Assembly (NCBI RefSeq): GCF_000209165.1
Contig: NC_009045.1
Location: 62,001 to 126,000, forward strand
Direction: 5' to 3'
DNA length: 64,000 bases
DNA from: Scheffersomyces stipitis CBS 6054
Taxonomy: Eukaryota; Ascomycota; Pichiomycetes; Serinales; Debaryomycetaceae
Shown: one piece after another, positions 58,231 to 64,000 of the stretch
How the letters are laid out: each line of letters begins with the position of its first letter
Position numbering within the stretch: position 1 is the stretch's first letter
Made by a program: the position numbers and the translations under genes
The notes under the pieces: generated by a model
The model's input: only the letters and a program-made list of their open reading frames with translations
Told to the model about the DNA's origin: nothing
The model's database searches: none

Positions 58231-59738
58231 CGTCACAACAAAAGTAATTTTGGTTTTTAATGGCATTATGAAACTTGTACATAGAACTTCTACAATAGAT
58301 AAAATTACAGTATAATGATTTGCCGTAGGTTTGTTGTAATAAACTTCATTGACGTCGCCAAGATTAACTATACGAAGTCTTATCTACGTCAAACTAGATC
58401 AAATACAATTCGTTGCCATGGTACAACAATCTCATTTAGAATAATGACATCCACTATTGGATATCATGCCACCAAACACTATTCTCCCGGAGAATGTGGG
58501 GGGAGTGGGAGAACTCCTTTTCCGGGGAGCTCGTAGGCGAGTCGTGATTTCAAAGTGGTCAGGGGGTTTTGTGGTATTGAGTCACAGCCATCTCACTTTG
58601 TTAGCGAACATTATTCCAAAACCTCAAGGCATTTTGGAGGAAAGGTACAATTCAGCCTTACTATTTTATTCCACCACTTCGAAAACTACAAATTATTTCT
58701 CAATTCGACAGTGTCTATTCTACGTTCTTTGCTAGCAATTGGACCACTCCACTTGAGTAAGTTGATGTGTTCCTGAGTCATACTATAGCCGGAACAGACC
58801 ATATCTTGCCGGTTCCGGAACAACCTCTATGGTCTGCACACAATAAACGGAGGAGAGGACATTGCCTCAAGCAACGGACCTGTAAGCAGGGTGTTGGTAC
58901 TCCATACAGTCTGAGATGCTCAATGTAAGCGGCAAATGTACCAATGCCTTATAGTAGTGTCGCTTAGCTACGCCGTGAACTAACTAAAGCGGTTGTAACT
59001 GCGAAATGCCTATACCACCACCTCGAGTACAGGACCCGAAGAAATGTAGGTTTCAGGTGTGACCTCATTTCTTGTTGACAACCGTGTACGAGCTTATGCT
59101 ATCCAGGTCAATGTGAACTACTATTCTTCATAGTATTGTAAATAGAAATTTAACTGTCGGAAGTATACCCGCAATACGAACTTCCATACAGCTCCTGGAA
59201 AAAATTATGGAAAAACTGCCAGAAAATATCGCAAAAGAAAAAAGTTCTGTAATGCCTTGACAGCTGCCAAATACGGCAATTGCTGCTGAGCCGCAACCTC
59301 ACCATATACAAGTCTTTCTTTTTGCAATGCCCAGCGGATAGCCGGTCCGTCGTGGTATTGGCAGAAGTACCCCTCGATAAGGACCGACACGTACAGACAA
59401 TTATGGACTTTGACCGAAAAAAGAAACGTCCGCTGTGATGTCGTACTATTCGATTAGTCCCTTATACCTCCCCGAGCCTTCACACAGTACTTCTGTTGGT
59501 TATTCCTTCCGTTTTTGCAATTCTTGCTCTCAAAGCGCAAGTGCCAGTGACTCGAGTAGCGTCCCATATATAACTTTTAGGATCCGCTTAGAAATTTTTT
59601 CATCTATTCAAAGTGTACCATTTCTGATTGCCAGTTCATTTGTACTGTGAGTCGTTTTCCAACCCTGTCCATACCCGGTTCATAACTCATAGTGCAATTA
59701 CATCCTCTGCAAAAAGATAAGTCAGTTATATCGTTATC
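58231..59738. promoter_or_regulatory. 1.5-kb promoter of the amino-acid permease
   Basis: There is no credible gene. A nested dyad lies at 58795-58836: 9-bp arms CAGACCATA/TATGGTCTG flank the palindrome GTTCCGGAAC at 58812-58821, and CCGGAACA is repeated at 58789 and 58815. GATAAG sites occur at 59376-59381 and 59716-59721. A TATATAA box is at 59567-59573, 166 bp before the ATG. Frames such as 59435-59650 are chance. Confidence 0.55.
59376..59381 (+). promoter_or_regulatory. GATAAG site, nitrogen-regulation type
   Basis: GATAAG is the core for Gln3/Gat1-class GATA factors. It lies 358 bp upstream of the permease start, and another copy is at 59716-59721 in the leader. GAP1-type permeases are classic nitrogen-catabolite-repressed genes, so control by GATA factors is plausible. 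Confidence 0.5.
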
Positions 59739-61445
59739 ATGTCGTCAAAAGATTTAGAATGCAATGATGTCAAAGTTGACTCTGGCTTGTTTGACTCTGC
59801 CTCTAACATCCTGGCTCCACTCTCAGAAGAGCTGACTCGCTGGGGCAAGTTCAAGGATTCCTTCAAAAGACAACCCTACGATGAAACTGGTGCTGGTAAG
59901 CAGCTTGCCAAAGGTATCTCCAAGAGTCACTTGGTGTTGATGGCCTTGTGTACTGGTCTTGGTACTGGTTTATTGGTGGGTTCTGGTGGAGTCTTGAGCA
60001 AGGCTGGTCCATTATTCGTTCTTATCGGTTATGCCATTGTTGGTTCTTTCTTGTATCCTACCTTGCAAGCTGCTGGTGAAATGGCTGTCAACTATTCTGA
60101 TCTCTCTGGTGGTTACAACAACTACCCAAGAAAGTTTGTAGACGAGTCCTTGGCTTTTGCAATCACTTGGAATTACTGTATCCAGTGGCTTTCTGTCATT
60201 GCCATCGAGTTAGTGACTGCTGCTATGACCATTGAATACTGGAACACCTCCATCAACCCTGACGTGTGGGTTACTATTTGCTACGTTGTTGTCTTGTTCA
60301 TTAACTTTAACGGTGCCAAGGGTTACGGTCAAGGTGAATTCATCTTGGGTTCCTGTAAGATCCTCATGATTGTAGGTTTCATTATCATGGGTATAGTCGT
60401 TAACGTTGGTGGCGGACCAGAAAAGGAATTCATTGGAGGAAGATACTGGCACAACCCTGGTTTCTATACCAACTTCAAGGGTCTTTGTTCTGTTTTTGTC
60501 ACTGGTGCTTTCTCTTTGGGCCAGTCAGAATTCGTTGCTCTCTCAGCTGCTGAGCAGAAGAACCCAAGACAGTCCATTCCATCGGCTTGTAAGTTAATCT
60601 TCTGGAGAATCCTTGTTATCTTCTTGGGTTCTTTGACTATTGTCGGTTTGTTGGTTCCATACACCTCCGACAGACTCTTGGGTTCCCATGGTGGCGGTTC
60701 ACATGCTTCTCCATTCGTGTTGGCTGCCGCTTTGCATGGAGTCAAGGCAGTTCCTTCCATCATTAATGCTGTCATTTTGTTGTCGGTCACTTCTGTTGCT
60801 TCTTCTTCGTTGTACTCTGCCTCCAGAACTTTGCAATCTTTGGCTGAACAACGTTTTGCCCCAACTTGGTTCAACTACATTGACAGGTCTGGTAGACCAT
60901 TGAGAGCTTTGGTGGTATGTTCAATCATTGGTCTCTTCTCTTTCATCGCTGCCTACAAGAAACAAGAAACAGTGTTCAACTGGTTATTGGCTATTTCTGG
61001 TCTCTCTCAAATCTTCACTTGGTTCAGTATCTGTATTTCCCACGTCCGTTTCAGAGCTGCATTGAAGTACAACAACATTTCCCTTGACTCATTAGGTTAC
61101 GTTGCTTCTACTGGTGTTTGGGGTTCGTGGTATGCTATCATTTGGTATGTTCTTGTGTTGATTGCGCAATTCTGGATTGCTTTATACCCAGTTGGAGAAG
61201 GAAAGCCAGATGCCGAAAACTTTTTCCAGAACTACCTTGGAGCAATTGTTTTGATCTTGTTCTACTTTGGCCATAAGTTATACACAAAGAACTGGAAATT
61301 GTTTATCAGGGTAGAAAACATCGATATTTACAGCAGCAGAACCATTTTTGATGAAGAAGTATTGACATTGGAAAAGCAAGAAGAAGCAGAGAGGTTCAAA
61401 AATTCCAACATTTTCAAGAAGGCATTGAAGTTCATGTTCTACTAG
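59739..61445 (+). CDS. General amino-acid permease (GAP1-like, YAT family)
   Basis: The 568-residue permease has 12 predicted membrane helices. A conserved segment just before helix 1 (RWGKFKDSFKR) is followed by GTGLLVGSGGVLSKAGPL. Further on are GGGPEKEFIGGRYWHNPGFY and SALYSASRTLQSLAEQRFAP-type (seen as SSSLYSASRTLQSLAEQRFA). The closing segment is GHKLYTKNWKLFIRVENIDI. These match yeast GAP1 closely. It imports amino acids with protons at the plasma membrane. The exact paralogue and specificity cannot be told, since CTG yeasts carry several GAP genes. Two GATAAG sites upstream fit nitrogen control. CTG codons occur near the N-terminus. Confidence 0.94.
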   Translation: MSSKDLECNDVKVDSGLFDSASNILAPLSEELTRWGKFKDSFKRQPYDETGAGKQLAKGISKSHLVLMALCTGLGTGLLVGSGGVLSKAGPLFVLIGYAIVGSFLYPTLQAAGEMAVNYSDLSGGYNNYPRKFVDESLAFAITWNYCIQWLSVIAIELVTAAMTIEYWNTSINPDVWVTICYVVVLFINFNGAKGYGQGEFILGSCKILMIVGFIIMGIVVNVGGGPEKEFIGGRYWHNPGFYTNFKGLCSVFVTGAFSLGQSEFVALSAAEQKNPRQSIPSACKLIFWRILVIFLGSLTIVGLLVPYTSDRLLGSHGGGSHASPFVLAAALHGVKAVPSIINAVILLSVTSVASSSLYSASRTLQSLAEQRFAPTWFNYIDRSGRPLRALVVCSIIGLFSFIAAYKKQETVFNWLLAISGLSQIFTWFSICISHVRFRAALKYNNISLDSLGYVASTGVWGSWYAIIWYVLVLIAQFWIALYPVGEGKPDAENFFQNYLGAIVLILFYFGHKLYTKNWKLFIRVENIDIYSSRTIFDEEVLTLEKQEEAERFKNSNIFKKALKFMFY

Positions 61446-62454
61446 AAGGATCTTCTCTAATGACCATTTCATGACTTTTCACTTCATTTTAAATTATTTA
61501 TAGATTGTAATACTATGGTTTTATGAATTTAAATTGTAATTTTATGTAAATGTAGGCGTAATCTTTTTGAAATTTTTGTATTTTCGCAGCCTTTTTAGAC
61601 AATTTGCTTATCGTTGCGTTCAGAGATTTATAGCAAATAGCCAGTTGCAGCTATCATTTAGTTGGCAAATGTCGGTTTTCCAAGAAAACAACCTTTAGAT
61701 ATGCTTACATCCCTAGAAAAGTATTTTAATATCTCACTAAATTGTAGAAATGATCCTTTTTTAGCTTGGAAGCAAATTGGATAGTCCATTATGAACAGGT
61801 ACAAATTAAATTCATGTTCCTTCCCAGAGCTATGATTTATGATAGGATTCCTCAATGATAATCTGTTTTGTCAATTGAAATAATATTAGATCACATTCTT
61901 CTTTGATTCCTCGAATTTATGACCTTGACTCCTACAAAAACGTCGCTTTTGTTCTAATGAAAGGTGCCAGCATCTATCGCAAGGTGTCTATCGCAAGGCA
62001 TCCAGAAGTAAATCTGGCTGCAACATAAAGTGAATTAATTAGAACTTAAAAATCTTCACTCCATCTAAACAAACATTTTGTCCATGTTATTCTTCATACT
62101 TAATATAGTACAAATGAGTTGCCATGTACATGGTCTTTGTCAATGAATATCCCTGATAAGTAGATACTGAAAAATAGCTCAAGAAGAGAAATAGATGATA
62201 CAAGATACTATCAGTAACAGTGACGGTTTCAATTGAAGCAGCCAACAGAAAATCAGTCTGTTAATCGTAAGAGAATAAAATGTATCATATAAATTCCAGA
62301 TAGCACTCGGAAGCCTAACTGAATACTGTTGCAGATATAGGCTAACTTCGCACTTATTGCACAGAAAAAGAGCTCATAGTTAAGAATTTGAAGATTAAAA
62401 ATTCAATTTATTAGCAGTCTAATATTTGATGAACCCAGTTGTCTGCTGAGTCTA
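61446..62454. promoter_or_regulatory. Intergenic, 3' end of the permease and promoter of DIA4
   Basis: This is AT-rich spacer. A direct repeat (AAGGTGTCTATCGCAAGG region, with TATCGCAAGG twice at about 61975-61998) is the only visible structure. No gene was seen. Confidence 0.35.
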
Positions 62455-63852
62455 ATGTTCCTACAAGTCATACGAAGTAGAAATAGAACGGCTGGCATAT
62501 ATAGGAATGCTAGTCGACATGTGGGGACCAAAAATACGGAGATTTTGCTAAGACCTCAGTTGGATATCAATGGAGTCATAACGAACAAAGAAGAATATGA
62601 ACTGTCTATCCGAAGAAGAATGCTTTCAGAAGAATATTTGACCGGCCTCAATTACATCGTTGAGAACCGACCAAAGCAGCTTGAGTTATCACAGAAGATC
62701 AGCCTTTTGCGTGGAGAAAGGAACGTATTGGGAGAGCAAATGAAGAAAGGAAAATCTTCTTCGATTAAAGATAGGCTCACTTCCATCAAGGAAGAGTTGA
62801 AGCCTCTCGAAGTTGAAGCCAAAACGTTGACTGAAGAAATATACAGAAGGGCAGAGATGCTTCCAAACCTTCTAGATTCGACCGTGCCAAAAGACACCCT
62901 AGTAAACGACATTGTCGAGTTTATCCATTGTGACTCCGAAGAAGATGCTATGCGAAAGCTTCCCAAAACCGAATTTGACCACAAATTGATTGGTGAAAAG
63001 TTGAACATCATGGATTTTGAAACTGCTCTGAGAGTTTCGGGCTCATCGTGGTATTATTTGATCGGAGATGGTGCTCTATTGGAACAGGCTTTGGTGCAAT
63101 ATGGCTTGTCCAAGGCTCGTCGAAGAGGCTACAAGATGGTAATACCGCCTTCCATAGTAAGATCTGAGATCGTACATGCCTGCGGATTCAAACCTCAAGA
63201 TCAGAATAATGAGAAGCAGATCTATGAATTGATAGACGAAAATAGATCGTTGACAGGAACTGCTGAGATTCCATTGGGTGCCTTACATTCATCAACTGTA
63301 TTCGATACAAGTACTAATTTCCCTATCAAATATGCTGGTGTCTCAAGATCATATAGGGCAGAGGCTGGTGCAAGTGGAAAAGACACCAAGGGGCTCTACA
63401 GAGTTCACGAGTTCACAAAAGTTGAGCTTTTCCACTTTACAACTCCAGAAAACTCTTCACAGGAATTGGAAGAATTGAGACAATTACAAACTGAAATCAT
63501 CACCGAGTTGGGACTCAGTGCCAAAGTTTTGAATATGGCAACTTCTGATCTTGGATCTCCTGCCATAAAGAAATACGACATTGAAGCGTGGATGCCAGGA
63601 AGAGGCAACTGGGGTGAATTGACAAGTTCTTCCAATTGTGGAGATTATCAGTCTAGAAGATTGGGAATTCGTCAGAATAGAAAAGATCAGAAGGTAGCCC
63701 ACGTTCATACTCTAAATGGTACATGTATGGCAGTGCCTAGAGTCATAGTCGCAATCATTGAACAGAATTACGATCCTGAAACCGAGTCCATCAAGATACC
63801 ACACGTCTTACGACCATACATGGATGATAAGCTGGTTATAACCAAGAATTAA
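62455..63852 (+). CDS. DIA4: Mitochondrial seryl-tRNA synthetase
   Basis: This is a 465-residue class II synthetase. A basic N-terminus (MFLQVIRSRNRTAGIYRNAS) serves as presequence. A helical tRNA-binding arm (about 70-130) precedes the catalytic core. Motif 2 is visible as SRSYRAEAGASGKDTKGLYR and HEFTKVELF, and the motif 3 region as SNCGDYQSRRLGIR. It charges mitochondrial tRNA-Ser and is the orthologue of yeast DIA4 (446 residues). Catalytic motifs look intact. The ATG at 62455 is the first in frame. Confidence 0.94.
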   Translation: MFLQVIRSRNRTAGIYRNASRHVGTKNTEILLRPQLDINGVITNKEEYELSIRRRMLSEEYLTGLNYIVENRPKQLELSQKISLLRGERNVLGEQMKKGKSSSIKDRLTSIKEELKPLEVEAKTLTEEIYRRAEMLPNLLDSTVPKDTLVNDIVEFIHCDSEEDAMRKLPKTEFDHKLIGEKLNIMDFETALRVSGSSWYYLIGDGALLEQALVQYGLSKARRRGYKMVIPPSIVRSEIVHACGFKPQDQNNEKQIYELIDENRSLTGTAEIPLGALHSSTVFDTSTNFPIKYAGVSRSYRAEAGASGKDTKGLYRVHEFTKVELFHFTTPENSSQELEELRQLQTEIITELGLSAKVLNMATSDLGSPAIKKYDIEAWMPGRGNWGELTSSSNCGDYQSRRLGIRQNRKDQKVAHVHTLNGTCMAVPRVIVAIIEQNYDPETESIKIPHVLRPYMDDKLVITKN

Positions 63853-63888
63853 CATTGTAAATATTGTACATACTCCAAACTAAATACA

Positions 63889-63999
63889 TCAGAAACCTTC
63901 ATCATCTGAATTGTTGGTTATTTCCGTTTGCTCTGTAAGAGGTTCAAAGCTATTGAACCTACGGTCTTTCAATATGAGTGGCGAGCTTACGAATCTCCT
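63889..63999 (-). CDS. 3' end of a minus-strand gene, cut by the window edge
   Basis: Reading the minus strand from the right edge gives 36 open codons ending at TGA (63889-63891). The peptide ends SFEPLTEQTEITNNSDDEGF, an acidic polar tail typical of a real C-terminus. It starts beyond the window, and the product is unknown. It converges with DIA4, 36 bp apart, consistent with the compact convergent spacing seen elsewhere. Confidence 0.5.
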   Translation of the reverse strand, partial: RRFVSSPLILKDRRFNSFEPLTEQTEITNNSDDEGF

Positions 64000-64000
64000 G

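Noticed and set aside
58315..58776. Short plus-strand frames after OCT1 (73-92 codons)
   Set aside because: Overlapping each other in different frames, no family resemblance, within a likely promoter.

Overview
The window looks like nuclear chromosomal DNA of a budding yeast (Saccharomycotina). Genes are intron-poor, closely packed and on both strands. Base composition is moderately AT-rich, and every recognisable protein is an ascomycete-yeast orthologue (NOP58, DNA2, HRD3, TUL1, OCT1, DIA4, SDH7, V-ATPase subunit a, PKH-type kinase, VID27, MIX23). Leucine is written mostly TTG/CTC/CTT/TTA. I found no in-frame CTG in NOP58, which should be highly expressed. This fits a CTG-Ser-clade species (Scheffersomyces/Debaryomyces/Candida relatives), but that is inference. 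If CTG means Ser here, every CTG-encoded residue mentioned below changes. No tRNA, rRNA, transposon or CRISPR array was found.

Layout. 0.2-11.7 kb: a DHA1-type MFS exporter, an alcohol O-acetyltransferase-like enzyme, a GNAT acetyltransferase, a VID27 homologue that stops before the C-terminal half of the family, a small MRX7-like protein, an unrecognised protein with two KEN boxes, a glycolipid-transfer (GLTP) protein and the complex II assembly factor SDH7. 12.6-20.1 kb: two neighbouring secreted or cell-wall genes of 802 and 1305 codons. Both are built from short hydrophobic Phe/Leu/Gly modules on Ser-rich linkers, and the second also carries a 43/46-residue tandem repeat and a GPI signal. 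20.7-27.9 kb: TUL1 (Dsc complex E3 ligase) followed by a membrane-anchored SREBP-type bHLH factor. 27.9-34.5 kb: a 3-kb gene-free region, a Crypton/NDC10-like regulator with a GCR1-type DNA-binding domain, and an MCH-type monocarboxylate porter homologue. 34.6-45.4 kb: V-ATPase subunit a (STV1-like) divergent from HRD3, with DNA2 convergent to HRD3. 46.4-58.2 kb: NOP58, a TPR protein, MIX23, a PDK1-like kinase (PKH), a small 65-codon gene and OCT1. 59.7-64 kb: a GAP1-like amino-acid permease with GATA sites, mitochondrial seryl-tRNA synthetase DIA4, and the 3' end of a further minus-strand gene.

Themes. Three genes concern membrane-protein quality control or SREBP biology (TUL1, SREBP-like bHLH, HRD3). 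Several are mitochondrial (SDH7, MIX23, OCT1, DIA4, MRX7-like). The most unusual part is the pair of modular Ser-rich secretory genes. Next are the Crypton-derived regulator and the TUL1/SREBP adjacency.
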